A DNA stretch of 64,000 nt from Streptomyces aurantiacus (GCF_027107535.1 NZ_CP114283.1:3906001-3970000), one strand, 5' to 3'. Numbered from the stretch's first letter, positions 19,401-29,749 are shown. Made by a program: numbers and translations. The notes: a model not told the origin generated them from the letters alone.

Positions 19401-19426
19401 CGGTGAACTGCGGTGAGGTCGTTCAT
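16421..19426 (-). CDS. Secreted GH106-type alpha-L-rhamnosidase
   Basis: 1001-residue glycoside hydrolase. The N-terminus has a Tat-type signal (GLRRRTLLAAAAVTAAVGA), so it is exported folded. The mature start carries PKFRWWWPDGLVRPDEIRRE and ADAGFGGAEIAAVHH, the mark of the GH106 rhamnosidase group, and the C-terminal part ends in a beta-sandwich (GRYRTTVTLGRGWTGG) seen in those enzymes. It would release rhamnose from plant or bacterial polysaccharides outside the cell. The start ATG at 19426 has AGGA upstream; the frame opens further but runs through the promoter. A promoter (19503-19532) and a LacI-type operator (19481-19494) precede it; no LacI gene is in the window. Confidence 0.82.
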   Translation of the reverse strand: MNDLTAVHRTGLRRRTLLAAAAVTAAVGAVDRAAPGRASATVSGDTGASLRFAEPAPAVRPKFRWWWPDGLVRPDEIRREIDQIADAGFGGAEIAAVHHSVTDTAVLDTARHGWGTAAWVTGVEAALSQAARRGLTVDLTVGPSWPAAVPGITPDSEAAVKELAHGATTVASGATYTGPVPEPVHEAASGVSGQRLLLVQAARVNTAHSTRKETGLDQDSVRDLSAAVTDGVLDWTAPDDGTWVVIAYWVRGSGQTPEAGPHTDPPAYVVDHFSAAGTRAVTDFWEAHILTPAVRRLLKVSGGALFEDSIELETDGLQWTPGLPDAFSAHTGRSLLPLLPAVILDNSNQVYAFEAAVTRQIRHDFWETVSTLFNRHHLTALRTWAHSLGLQLRSQPYGLQTDAIASAAILDIAEGESLGFKNLDDYRCLAGGRDMAGHTVLSCEAGAYAGSAYSTTWQRFLRTMGGAYAAGVNQTVVHGFSYAELPGVDWPGYAAFTPYKGTAGYGESWGPRHPTWKHVADVSGYLGRVHQVLQTGRPRADVAVFRQTGYTATGIGASWFTATGVTLGWTHQFLSGPLLDLPAATVRGGRLAPDGPAYKALFVEGDFFHGSTVTLALRDARTLLRFTRAGLPVVLLGAWDTVTPPGVPDTGETDELRSLVGELLAQPLVRRVTEKTAVPDALAALGVRPDVRHATASTLLNAHRVADGVDYYYLCNGKHAETVKPPVAAIDHEVTLHRTAAKGVPYLLDPWTGKAERIAQYTEDGGSVTVRVTLQPAETLVVAIGRPGLFGDRRGTRPHAVTSEAGEVRCTNTGLAVRATATGTYRTVLSDGRTARTSFKDVPEPMELASWRLRVQDWRPGASATRTSVVGHELTLDALVPWSQIAELADVSGIGRYRTTVTLGRGWTGGHGARLELGTVTDTCQVTVNGHRLDPVDQIHPVVDLGGLLGRGPNVIEVEVATPLANRLRVSDPGVYGGLTRGAYGLLGPVRLIPYGEVRIG

Positions 19427-19480
19427 GGTTCCTGTCCACTCCCCGGGGGCAGCACGAAGAGGCCCCCTTGGGGGCCGGAT

Positions 19481-19494
19481 TTGAATCGTTTTAA
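19481..19494. promoter_or_regulatory. LacI-family-type operator before the rhamnosidase gene
   Basis: TTGAATCGTTTTAA fits the symmetric pattern TTnAAnCGnTTnAA with the central CG typical of LacI-family sites; five of seven position pairs are complementary. It covers the expected RNA start of the leftward promoter at 19503-19532, where a repressor would block transcription. A 7+7 bp hairpin (19461-19476) follows in the leader. Confidence 0.6.
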
Positions 19495-19502
19495 TCGCTG
19501 CG

Positions 19503-19532
19503 AAAGTAAGCTTCTGGATCACGAGGCGTCAA
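19503..19532 (-). promoter_or_regulatory. Promoter of the rhamnosidase gene
   Basis: Read leftward: TTGACG (19532-19527), 18-base spacer, TACTTT (19508-19503). The start codon is about 70 bases downstream. Confidence 0.6.
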
Positions 19533-19594
19533 GAAGCGTGCACGACACGGATTCCTGGAGGCGCGGCCCGCTTCCGGCGCCTGCGCGGCCCGTG

Positions 19595-19855
19595 TCAGAC
19601 CATGGCCTCGTCGACGTAGCACCAGCGCCAGTTCTCGCCCGGCTCCAGCGACTGCACGACCGGGTGGCCGGCTCCGGCCGCGTGCCGGCGGGCGTGCTTC
19701 AGCGGAGAGGAGTCGCAGCATCCGACGTGTCCGCAGGTCAGGCACAACCTGAGATGTGTCCAGGGCGAGGCGAGACGAAGGCATTCCTCGCAGCCCTGAG
19801 GGGTGCGGGCCGTAACGGCCCGGACGAGCGCGAGATGCGGATCGGGTTGCGGCAT
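19595..19855 (-). CDS. UBP-type zinc finger protein
   Basis: 86-residue protein consisting of one ZnF-UBP module. The zinc ligands are readable: CEEC, CLTCGHVGCC, and the later His residues in KHARRHAAGAGHPVVQS, ending with NWRWCYVDE. In eukaryotes the fold binds the C-terminus of ubiquitin; the bacterial role is unknown. The start ATG at 19855 has GAGGAGG six bases upstream, which rules out the longer frame to 19981. It lies just upstream of the rhamnosidase promoter, in the same direction. Confidence 0.88.
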   Translation of the reverse strand: MPQPDPHLALVRAVTARTPQGCEECLRLASPWTHLRLCLTCGHVGCCDSSPLKHARRHAAGAGHPVVQSLEPGENWRWCYVDEAMV

Positions 19856-20027
19856 GGCGGGCCTCCTCACGGAGCGGGCGGACACCGGTGGTCCGTGGTC
19901 CGATCCTCGTCCGGCCCGGTCGACGTCCACCTCGTCCAGCGTGACCTGTCCGGCGCACTCCCGCGCGACCTGCTCCGGCACGCGGCTCCGGCCCGCCCGC
20001 GGCCGACGGCCTTCGTGACGACAGGGC

Positions 20028-20624
20028 CTAGCGGCGGATGTTCTCCACCTCGCCGAAACCGCCCGCCGGGCTCCAGCGCAACCGGGTGAGCCACTCGGTG
20101 GACGATCGCGAGAACAGCAGGTCCTCGGTGCCGGTCACCGCCCGGGCCTTCTCCCAGCCGTCGAAGTCCTTGGTGGCCTTGGTGTCCCACGTCGACAGGT
20201 TCCGGGTGCCGACCGCGGCGAGGGACTCCGTCGGCGGTTCGCCGTCCGAGCAGTAGACACCCCAGTTCGCCATGACCGCGACCGTGCCGCGGATCGCCTT
20301 CAGCGTGATGCCCTGGCAGGAGTCGCCCTCGGTCGCGTACACCAGACGGGGCTTGCTCCACGGGCCGCCCGCGGTGTCCTGGTGCTGCTCCATGAGCCCT
20401 CGTCCGGCGGCGTAGTACATACCCACGCGGCGGCCGTCGGCCCACTCGATCTCCTCGACGAAGCGGGCGTGCGACGGCGAAGGACGGGACGCAGAGGCGG
20501 TGGGGGAGCCGGAGCCGGATCCCTCGGCTCCGGCTTCCGTGCTGCCGCAGGCCGCGGTCACCGCCACCAGCACTGCCGACGTGCCGACCCAGGCCGACAA
20601 CCGGGCCCTGTGTACTCGTCGCAT
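20028..20624 (-). CDS. Putative lipoprotein
   Basis: 198 residues with a lipoprotein signal peptide: basic MRRVHRARL, hydrophobic stretch, and lipobox VTAAC (Cys ~26) followed by a Ser/Gly-rich linker. The mature domain (EEIEWADGRRVGMYYAAGRG, then DSCQGITLKAIRGTVAVMANWG, ending SPAGGFGEVENIRR) is not one I can name. It should be anchored to the outer face of the membrane. It stands alone between the UBP protein and the acyl-CoA ligase, with about 100 bases upstream. Confidence 0.82.
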   Translation of the reverse strand: MRRVHRARLSAWVGTSAVLVAVTAACGSTEAGAEGSGSGSPTASASRPSPSHARFVEEIEWADGRRVGMYYAAGRGLMEQHQDTAGGPWSKPRLVYATEGDSCQGITLKAIRGTVAVMANWGVYCSDGEPPTESLAAVGTRNLSTWDTKATKDFDGWEKARAVTGTEDLLFSRSSTEWLTRLRWSPAGGFGEVENIRR

Positions 20625-20726
20625 AGGTCTCTCCCGGCCCTCACCACGTCAGGTTCTGCGCGAACGGTCCATGTGATCATGCCCCGGCCGCATGGAGGTA
20701 CGCGGCACCCGTGGACGGCGCATCGC

Positions 20727-22631
20727 TCATCTGAAGACGTTGTCCGCGTCGTCCCAGTTGTACGGATCGGCGGGCATGAGGCTCCTGGGGGCGCGCGTGG
20801 ACGACTGGTACATCGCGTCGATCTCGGCGGCGTACCGGTGCGCGATGGCGTCCCTGCGCAACTTCATCGACGGGGTGAGCATCCCGTTGGAGAGGTCGAA
20901 CGGTTCGGGCAGTACCCGGTACACGCGGATGGACTCCGAGCGCGACACGGTGCTGTTGGCCGCGGCGACGGCGCGGTTGATCTCCTCGCGCAGGGCGTTC
21001 TCCTCGCGCGTCTCGCGGTCGTGCGCCTCGCCCGGGATGGCGTGGACGGAGCGCCAGTGCGCGAGGAACTCGGGATCGAGGGTGATCAGAGCCCCCACGC
21101 AGGGCCGGTTGTCACCCACGACCACCGCCTGGTGGATGAGCGGATGGACCCGCAGGCGCTCTTCGAGGGCCGCGGGTGCGACGCTCTTGCCGCCGCTGGT
21201 GATGACGATGTCCTTCTTGCGGCCGGTGATGCTCAGATACCCCTCGTTGTCGAGGCGGCCGATGTCACCGGTGGCGAGCCAGCCGTCGCGCAGCGCAGCC
21301 CGGTTGCCCGCCGCGTCGTTGACGTAGCCCTGGAAGACCGAGGGGCCCCGCACGAGGATCTCCCCGTCGTCGGCCACGTGGATCTCCGTGTCGGGCAGAG
21401 GCTGTCCGACGGTGCCGAGTTTCTCCCGGCCGACGGGCTGGGCCGTGATGCCGCCGCTCGTCTCCGTGAGTCCGTACCCGTCATGGACGAAGATCCCGAT
21501 TCCCGAGTAGAACAGGGCGAGTTCACGGTTCAGGGGAGAGCCGCCCGACACTGCGCCGCACACCCTTCCGCCCAGTGCCGCGCGGAGTTTGCGGTACACC
21601 GTCTTGTCGTAGAGGGCGTGCTGCATCCGTAGATCGAAGCCGGGCCCCGGGCCGGTCCCGAGCCGGTGCCGTTCGGCGGCCGCCGCGAAGTCCTGCGCGG
21701 TGCGGACCGCGCGCTCGAACAGGGCGCCCCGGCCCGCCTCCTGGGCCTTGCGGAGGAAGTTCTTGTAGAGCTTCTCGAAGACGAAGGGGACGGCGTAGAG
21801 ATAGGTCGGCCGGAAGGACAGCAGGGCGTCGGCCAGGGTCTCCGCGCGCAGGTCGGGTTCGTGGCCCATGAGCATTCCGCCGCGCATGCACAGCCCCTGG
21901 ATCATGAGGCCGTAGACGTGGGAGAAAGGCAGGAAGGCCAGGATGGCGGGCTGTTGTCCCGGCGGCGCCGCGGTGTGCCCCCATCCGGCCAGCAGCGTGT
22001 CACAGGGGCTGGCCAGGCTGCTGTGGCTCAGCGCGCACCCCTTGGGGTGCCCCGTCGTGCCGGAGGTGTAGGCGATGACGGCCGTCGAATCGGGCAGCAC
22101 GATCCGGCGCATGGACTCGACCGTGGTGAACGGTACCGACCGGCCCGACTCCGCCAGGTCCGCCAGCGCTCCGGCGTCGAGCTGCCAGACGTGCCGCAGG
22201 GCCGGCAGCGAGGCGCACACCGAGCCGACCGTCATGATGCTCTGCTCGTCCTCCACCACCACGGCCACGCAGCCCGCGTCGCGGAGGATCCACCCGACCT
22301 GCTCGTGCGAGGAGGTCGGGTAGATCGGCACGATCTCGGCGCCGACCGTCCACAGCGCGTAGCTGAGGACGGTCCACTCGTAGCGGGTGCGCGCCATCAC
22401 GGCCACGCGGTGGCCCGGGAAGATGCCGGCGGCGATGAAGCCCCGCGCGACATCGACCACCTCGTCCCGCAGCTCGATCGCGGTCACCGGTGACCAGACT
22501 GGGGGAGAGGCGTCGGAGCGGCGCGCCAACTGGGGCAGGAGGGGGTCGCGGTCCGCCGTCTCGAAGAGACTGTCGGCGAGTCCTCCCTGCATCAGCGGCG
22601 GAGCCGGTCTGGATACTTCCAAGGGGTGCAT
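20727..22631 (-). CDS. Long-chain fatty acid--CoA ligase (AMP-forming), FadD15-like
   Basis: 634-residue adenylate-forming enzyme that activates fatty acids as acyl-CoA. The P-loop-like AMP motif AVIAYTSGTTGHPKG (~190), the A5 motif DGYGLTETSGG (~382), and GWLATGDIGRLDNEGYLSITGRKKD (A7/A8, ~430) are all present, as is the C-terminal Lys region SNGMLTPSMKLRR. The start ATG at 22631 follows GGAG with 8-base spacing. It is a single gene with its own 90-base upstream region. Substrate chain length cannot be read; FadD15-type proteins favour long chains. Confidence 0.93.
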   Translation of the reverse strand: MHPLEVSRPAPPLMQGGLADSLFETADRDPLLPQLARRSDASPPVWSPVTAIELRDEVVDVARGFIAAGIFPGHRVAVMARTRYEWTVLSYALWTVGAEIVPIYPTSSHEQVGWILRDAGCVAVVVEDEQSIMTVGSVCASLPALRHVWQLDAGALADLAESGRSVPFTTVESMRRIVLPDSTAVIAYTSGTTGHPKGCALSHSSLASPCDTLLAGWGHTAAPPGQQPAILAFLPFSHVYGLMIQGLCMRGGMLMGHEPDLRAETLADALLSFRPTYLYAVPFVFEKLYKNFLRKAQEAGRGALFERAVRTAQDFAAAAERHRLGTGPGPGFDLRMQHALYDKTVYRKLRAALGGRVCGAVSGGSPLNRELALFYSGIGIFVHDGYGLTETSGGITAQPVGREKLGTVGQPLPDTEIHVADDGEILVRGPSVFQGYVNDAAGNRAALRDGWLATGDIGRLDNEGYLSITGRKKDIVITSGGKSVAPAALEERLRVHPLIHQAVVVGDNRPCVGALITLDPEFLAHWRSVHAIPGEAHDRETREENALREEINRAVAAANSTVSRSESIRVYRVLPEPFDLSNGMLTPSMKLRRDAIAHRYAAEIDAMYQSSTRAPRSLMPADPYNWDDADNVFR

Positions 22632-22721
22632 GTACCGCTCCAGAATCTCCTCAGAGCGCCCCTCCGATGGAGTCCGGAACCGAGGGCGTTCGAAATCTAG
22701 CCCACGACGGCCGGGGTTGTG

Positions 22722-23591
22722 TCACGAACGGTCGATCGGCCCGGCCTGACGGCCTTTCAGGGTGCCGCCGAGCCACTTCAGCCCGTCGAGCAGGAACCGG
22801 TTCTGGGACGCGCCGGCGAAGGTCGACGACAGCGGGGTGTCGGTCGCGTAGTCCATCGCGTTGTGGCCGACGTTCGCGTACAGCATCCGGTACTTCGTGT
22901 GGGACCACAGGACCGGGTAGTGACCGCTGTACCAGGTCTGGTTCGGATCGGTGCCCAGCGGGAAGCTGCTGGGGTCGATCGAGGCCAGGATCCTGATGTC
23001 GGGGTTGCGCCGCAGGTCGTTCGACCAGCTGTACCACTCGTTGACCGACGACGTGAAGGTGGCGGGCAGGTTCCGGGTCGAAGGATGGACGCGGTCCTCC
23101 ACCCGCAGGGTGGCCGTCGTCGGGCCCCAGGTGTTCGACCTGAAGTTCCCGCCGCCGAGGAACTGCTGGTGGTACCAGGGCCACCGCTGGGCCTCCGTCG
23201 TGAAGGCGGCGACGTGGAAGCCCAGCCATCCGCCGCCCGCGCGCATGTACCGCTCGAAGCCGGACCGCTGGGCGGCGCTCTGCGGCAGGTCGTCGAGGAA
23301 CAGGACGACCTGGTAGGCGTCGACACCCCCGTTGGCCAGCAGATTCCAGTCGGTGCTCGCGGTGTAGGAGAAGCCGTTCTCGGCGGCTCGGGCGGGGAAC
23401 CACCGGTTGGCCTCGCGGACGAAGCTGATGTGCGCGGCGTCCCACGTCCCGCTGTGCAGGGCGAGCACCTTGAACGGTGCCGCCTCCGGGGCCGCGTGGG
23501 CGGGCGGCGCCGCGAGCCCCAGCAGGGTCGCCAGCAGCACGAGCACCCGCAGAGCCACGCGTACCGGTCCGGACGGTCTGATTCCGTGCAT
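22722..23591 (-). CDS. Secreted ThuA domain protein
   Basis: 289 residues with a Sec signal peptide (VALRVLVLLATLLGLAAPPAHA, cleavage near residue 33). The rest is a ThuA (trehalose-utilisation-type, class I glutaminase amidotransferase-like) domain: FKVLALHSG at the start, YQVVLFLDDLPQSA, GGWLGFHVAAF and a final VLWSHTKYRMLYANVGHN. The family occurs with sugar-degrading enzymes; its reaction is unproven. ATG 23591 has GAAGGGG six bases upstream. It starts 35 bases after the ricin/beta-helix gene and is probably co-transcribed with it. Confidence 0.88.
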   Translation of the reverse strand: MHGIRPSGPVRVALRVLVLLATLLGLAAPPAHAAPEAAPFKVLALHSGTWDAAHISFVREANRWFPARAAENGFSYTASTDWNLLANGGVDAYQVVLFLDDLPQSAAQRSGFERYMRAGGGWLGFHVAAFTTEAQRWPWYHQQFLGGGNFRSNTWGPTTATLRVEDRVHPSTRNLPATFTSSVNEWYSWSNDLRRNPDIRILASIDPSSFPLGTDPNQTWYSGHYPVLWSHTKYRMLYANVGHNAMDYATDTPLSSTFAGASQNRFLLDGLKWLGGTLKGRQAGPIDRS

Positions 23592-23626
23592 GGTGCGCCC
23601 CTTCTTGTGGGCGTTCCTGTAGGCGG

Positions 23627-25837
<2,211 letters not shown>

Positions 25838-25926
25838 GGATTCTCCTGTGACGTGGGGGGAGGGAGAGAAATCGTCGTCCATGGACGTGAACGATGAGCG
25901 CATTCGTGGAATCTCGGCGATCGGTG

Positions 25927-25955
25927 AACCTAAAGGTCTGAACCAAGCTCGTCAA
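25927..25955 (-). promoter_or_regulatory. Promoter with chitinase-type (DasR-like) element
   Basis: Read leftward: TTGACG (25955-25950), 17-base spacer, TAGGTT (25932-25927). The spacer contains TGGTTCAGACCT (25945-25934), one mismatch from TGGTCCAGACCT, the repeated element of Streptomyces chitinase promoters, and related to DasR sites. GGTTCA recurs just downstream. Confidence 0.6.
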
Positions 25956-26143
25956 GATGTGAAGCAAAGACGGTGGGCAATCGCCCGGAATCCACAAGGA
26001 AGTGAAGGCGTCTCGGCTACGCGAAGCCGCCGGTCCGCCTCTGTGTGGACGGGCGGTCCGCTCGGGCCCTCATTACGATTGAGATCGTCGTACCGCCCAG
26101 CGGGGCGCGTGCGAGGGGGCCGACCGACGTCAGGAGGGCCGCC

Positions 26144-27025
26144 GTGAGCACGATCGCGGTGAGGGCCGCCCAGCTGAAGAGCGGACTCGTCCTCCCCTAT
26201 GCCGAGGCGGGCTACCCGGAGGGCGCTCCCGTCGTGTTCGTGCACGGTCTCGCGGACTCCTGGTGGACGTTCGAGCCGCTGCTCAGGCAGCTTCCCGGCG
26301 CGCTGCACGGATACGCCCCCACCCAGCGGGGCCACGGCGACGCCGAACGGCCCGAGGAGGGTTACGGCCCGGAGGACTTCGCGGGCGATCTCGTGGAGTT
26401 CCTCGACGCCGTGGGCATCCGGCGTGCCGTCCTGGTCGGAGCGTCGAGCGGGGGTGTGGCCGCACGGCTGGTCGCGGGCAGCCACCCCGACCGGGTGGCG
26501 GGTCTCGTCCTGGCGGGCGTCCCGGCCACACTCGCCGACAAGCCGGGCGCCACGGCGTTGGGAGAGAGCATCCAGAACCTCGCGGACCCCGTGCCGCGTG
26601 CCTTCGTGGAGGAACTGCTCGACGGTCTCACGGCCCGGCCACTGGCACGCGGGCTCCTGGCGACACTGGCCGAGGAGAACCTCAAAGTGCCCGCGCGGGT
26701 GTGGCGGGAGACCATGCGCGGGTTGCTGGAGACGGACCTCGCGGCCACGCTGAGGGGCATCCTCGTGCCCACGCTCGTGCTCTGGGGCGACGCCGACAGC
26801 CTTCTGCCGCGCGCCGATCAGCAGCTGATCCTCGACACGATTCCCGGCGCGACACTCGTCGTGTACGAGGGAGCCGGTCACGTCCTGTACTGGGAGGAGC
26901 CCGAACGGCTCGTGCAGGATGTCACCGCCTTCGCCGCGGCGGTCCTGCCGGCCCGTCCCGACGGCGGCGCTCCCGGCGGGGCCGGGGCACCGCCCCGGCC
27001 CCGCCGGGACGGTCCTTCGGTGTGA
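26144..27025 (+). CDS. Alpha/beta hydrolase
   Basis: 293-residue alpha/beta-hydrolase fold enzyme. VVFVHGLADSWWTFEPLL supplies the HG oxyanion motif, the nucleophile is Ser in VLVGASSGGVAARL, the acid Asp is in VLWGDADSLLPR, and the catalytic His is in YEGAGHVLYWEEPE. No signal peptide, so cytosolic. GTG 26144 has AGGAGG six bases upstream; the frame opens earlier without a site. Substrate unknown. The last ~20 codons (GGAPGGAGAPPRPRRDG) lie in a strong terminator hairpin, and the convergent NLP gene ends seven bases away. Confidence 0.9.
   Translation: MSTIAVRAAQLKSGLVLPYAEAGYPEGAPVVFVHGLADSWWTFEPLLRQLPGALHGYAPTQRGHGDAERPEEGYGPEDFAGDLVEFLDAVGIRRAVLVGASSGGVAARLVAGSHPDRVAGLVLAGVPATLADKPGATALGESIQNLADPVPRAFVEELLDGLTARPLARGLLATLAEENLKVPARVWRETMRGLLETDLAATLRGILVPTLVLWGDADSLLPRADQQLILDTIPGATLVVYEGAGHVLYWEEPERLVQDVTAFAAAVLPARPDGGAPGGAGAPPRPRRDGPSV
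26971..27009. terminator. 18-bp hairpin inside the end of the hydrolase gene
   Basis: The arm 26971-26988 is the exact complement of 26992-27009, loop of three bases. It overlaps the C-terminal codons of the hydrolase and sits just beyond the end of the convergent NLP gene, so it can serve both. Confidence 0.75.
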
Positions 27026-27032
27026 CGCGCGG

Positions 27033-27827
27033 TCAGGCGTTGGGGTCGAAGGCGATCCCCGCCGGCTTGGCCGACGCGAGGTGCGAGTTGAACGTGCTGT
27101 CCTTGATGCCGAGCGTGGCGCTGCCGAAGTTGTACGCGGTCAGTTTGTCGCGCACGCCCGCGGGATAACCGTTCCAGCCGACCAGTGAGGGGTACTGCCA
27201 CGTTCCCTTGTGGTTCTCCGGCGGCTCGTCGCCCGAGCCCGCGGCGCGGAAGCAGTGCGTGCTGATCCCGTCCTTGTGGTAGACGATCTTGGGGTGCGTT
27301 CCGTCGAAGCGGATCGCCGAACGGTTGTGGACCGTGAACGAGCCGTGGTTGGACGTCGAGACGTACTCGGCCTGGTTGTTCTGCACCCACACCACGACGT
27401 GCTCCCAGTCGTGCCGGTGCCCGCCGAGCCCGCTGCCGGCGAGGGCCTGGTCCTTCTCGAAGTAGAGGGCGTAGACGATCGCGCACCAGCCGTTGTTGCA
27501 CTTGGAGCGCGAGTACCCGTTGGTGTTGTCCAGGTCCGACGCGTCACGGCACTGGCCGTTGAGGGCACCGCTCGGCTTGAGTCCGCCGTTGACGGTCCCG
27601 TCGGGGCCGATGGCGGGTGAGGAGTAGCAGCCGTCCGTGTCGTAGTCGTAGGCGGGCTGGAACGTCTGGTCCAGTCCGTCGGCACTGGCGGGCAGGGCGC
27701 CGGGCGGGGCCGCCAGGGCGGTCGCCGGGAAAGCCAGGACCAGAGCGGCGGCGCCCGCGAGGACGCCGAGCGTCCTTCGGCGGGCGCGCCGTGATCCGAA
27801 GAGCCTCGATGCCGGTCTGCCGTTCAC
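27033..27827 (-). CDS. NPP1/NLP family secreted protein
   Basis: 264-residue secreted protein with the hallmark NLP heptapeptide GHRHDWE (about residue 138), followed by VVVWVQNN. Two Cys pairs fit the disulfide pattern of the family. A long basic signal peptide (RRARRRTLGVLAGAAALVLAFPATALA) directs export. In oomycetes, fungi and some bacteria NLPs bind plant sphingolipids and lyse dicot cells, though non-toxic members exist. GTG 27827 has GGAGG six bases upstream. Single gene with its own upstream region; expression signals are not obvious. Confidence 0.92.
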   Translation of the reverse strand: MNGRPASRLFGSRRARRRTLGVLAGAAALVLAFPATALAAPPGALPASADGLDQTFQPAYDYDTDGCYSSPAIGPDGTVNGGLKPSGALNGQCRDASDLDNTNGYSRSKCNNGWCAIVYALYFEKDQALAGSGLGGHRHDWEHVVVWVQNNQAEYVSTSNHGSFTVHNRSAIRFDGTHPKIVYHKDGISTHCFRAAGSGDEPPENHKGTWQYPSLVGWNGYPAGVRDKLTAYNFGSATLGIKDSTFNSHLASAKPAGIAFDPNA

Positions 27828-28015
27828 AAGCGTCCTCCTCATCGGCCCTCTGCAGGCCAACGCCCTCTCTGACATGTGCAGTTCAGAGTCCCGGGTTTTC
27901 ACCCCCGTGCCAAGAGGTCACAGGCGTCACAACGGTTACGGCCCGCACAACACTTGGAGCCCCGCCGGGCGGAAGAGCGCCACGGAAGCGGGGGGTTGGT
28001 GGGAAGGTGTCTGCC

Positions 28016-29749
28016 ATGAGCGCGCCGCGGATCTCCCGGCTCGGCGGTGACGAGGCCACCGCCCCCCTCCTGCCCGGACCGACGGCCACGGGTGGACAGC
28101 CGGACCGATCCGCCGCGTTCATACGGTATGTGCGGCACCGGCGGTGGCCGTACGTGCTGACCGTCGTCGCGCTCCTCGCCCAGATGGCGGTCGCGATGGT
28201 CACCACCGCCGTCGAGCAGACCCCCACCATCGACGAACCCGTGTACGTGGCCACGGCCGAGGTCCACCTCAAGGAACGAAGCCTCCGCCCGAATCCCGAA
28301 CACCCGCCCCTGGGCAAACTGATCATCGGGTCCGGCCTGGTGTTCGCCGACGCACGCCTGGACTCCGGATTCGCCGGAAGCCAGCAGGCCCTCGGGCGGC
28401 ACCTGCTGTACGAGTCGGGCAACGACCCCGGACATCTGATGCTGTGGGCACGCCTGCCGATGATCGTCCTGACGCTGCTGTTCGGGCTCGTCGTCCTCGC
28501 GTTCGCCCGGGATCTCACCGGACCGGCCGGCGGGCTCGTGGCACTGGCCCTGTACGCGTTCTCCCCGGACGTCATCGCCAACGGATCGCTGGCCACGCTC
28601 GACGTGCCCGCGGCCGGGTTCCTCCTCACGTCCGTCTGGCTGCTGTGGCGGGCGCGCCGGCGTCCGGGCCTGTGGCTCCCGCTCGCCGGGGTGGCGCTGG
28701 GTGCCGCCGCGGCCACCAAGATGAGTGTGCTGCCGGTGGTTCCGGTGCTGTTGCTGCTGGGCGTCCTGTCGTGCCGGCAGGCCCGTCGGCCCTCCGACCC
28801 CGACGTCCGCGCCCGGCTGCGGCTCCTCGCGTACGGGGCGGCGGCCGCCGTCGGTATGGCACTGGTCGCGGTCGCCGTCGTGTGGGCGACCTATCTCGTC
28901 GTCGACCCCCGGCTGCGCTGGGTGCAGCCCGAGAACGTGCCGGACATCCGCGGGACGCGCGGCCGCGTCGCGGCGTGGCTGCCGTTCCCCGAGGCCTACC
29001 GGGACGGCATGCGCATCCAGTTCGGCTTCGAGTACGACATCTGGAAGGGCTTCCTGTTCGGACGGCTCTACGAGGGGTCCCTCTGGTACTACCTGCCGGC
29101 CGCGCTCCTGGTGAAGACACCGCTCGGCATGCTCGCCCTGTGGCTCGGCGGCGCCGTCGCGGTCCTGACCGTACGCCGGCTGCGCCCCGCGGCTCCGTAC
29201 GTCCTCGTCCCCGCGGGCGTACTGCTGGTGATCTCCATGAACGGCGCCCGGGACCTCGGCGTGCGATACGTGGTGTTCATGCCGATGTTCCTCGCGGTCG
29301 CCGCCGCGGGGGTGGCGCTCTCCCGACGTCGCGCGGCCCACCTCGTGACGGCCGCGCTGGTCTGCTTCGTGGCGGTCAGCTCGCTGCGCACCTATCCGTA
29401 CTACCTGCCGTACTCCAACGAGGCGTTCGGCGGACCGTCCAAGACCCATCTGCGGCTGCACGACTCGAACGTCGACTGGGGTCAGGACCTGGGCCGCCTC
29501 GCCGGCCACCTCCGCCGGCACCATCCCGGCGAGCGGGTATGGCTCGTCTACAAGGGTGCGGGCGTGCCCGCCGCCTACGGGATCGACGCGTCCAAGCCGT
29601 TGCAGGCGCCCCTCGGTGAGGTGCACGGGCTGCTCGTCGTGTCCAACTCCTCGGCCGCGAAGGCCGACGGGCGGCTTGCCGCACTGCTCGACACCAGTAC
29701 GCCGATCGGCGAGGTCGGCCACTCGATCACGGTCTACCGACGGCGCTGA
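28016..29749 (+). CDS. GT39/PMT-like membrane glycosyltransferase
   Basis: 577-residue polytopic protein (about 11-12 membrane helices). The first extracellular loop carries TPTIDEPVYVATAEVHLKER with the acidic pair DE that is catalytic in PMT/ArnT-type enzymes, then RPNPEHPPLGKLIIG. Such GT-C enzymes use a polyprenyl-phosphate sugar on the outer face of the membrane. The C-terminal domain is soluble (DSNVDWGQDLGRLAGHL). ATG 28016 has GGGAAGG nine bases upstream. The next gene codes for a secreted phosphatase-type protein 85 bases downstream; a link is unproven. Confidence 0.85.
   Translation: MSAPRISRLGGDEATAPLLPGPTATGGQPDRSAAFIRYVRHRRWPYVLTVVALLAQMAVAMVTTAVEQTPTIDEPVYVATAEVHLKERSLRPNPEHPPLGKLIIGSGLVFADARLDSGFAGSQQALGRHLLYESGNDPGHLMLWARLPMIVLTLLFGLVVLAFARDLTGPAGGLVALALYAFSPDVIANGSLATLDVPAAGFLLTSVWLLWRARRRPGLWLPLAGVALGAAAATKMSVLPVVPVLLLLGVLSCRQARRPSDPDVRARLRLLAYGAAAAVGMALVAVAVVWATYLVVDPRLRWVQPENVPDIRGTRGRVAAWLPFPEAYRDGMRIQFGFEYDIWKGFLFGRLYEGSLWYYLPAALLVKTPLGMLALWLGGAVAVLTVRRLRPAAPYVLVPAGVLLVISMNGARDLGVRYVVFMPMFLAVAAAGVALSRRRAAHLVTAALVCFVAVSSLRTYPYYLPYSNEAFGGPSKTHLRLHDSNVDWGQDLGRLAGHLRRHHPGERVWLVYKGAGVPAAYGIDASKPLQAPLGEVHGLLVVSNSSAAKADGRLAALLDTSTPIGEVGHSITVYRRR

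Noticed and set aside
16124..20089. A 1321-codon rightward frame opposite the rhamnosidase gene
   Set aside because: Antisense shadow of a high-G+C gene with no domain; the leftward frame carries GH106 motifs and a Tat signal.
27617..28015. Upstream extension of the glycosyltransferase frame
   Set aside because: It runs antisense through the NLP gene; ATG 28016 has a ribosome site and begins a sensible protein.
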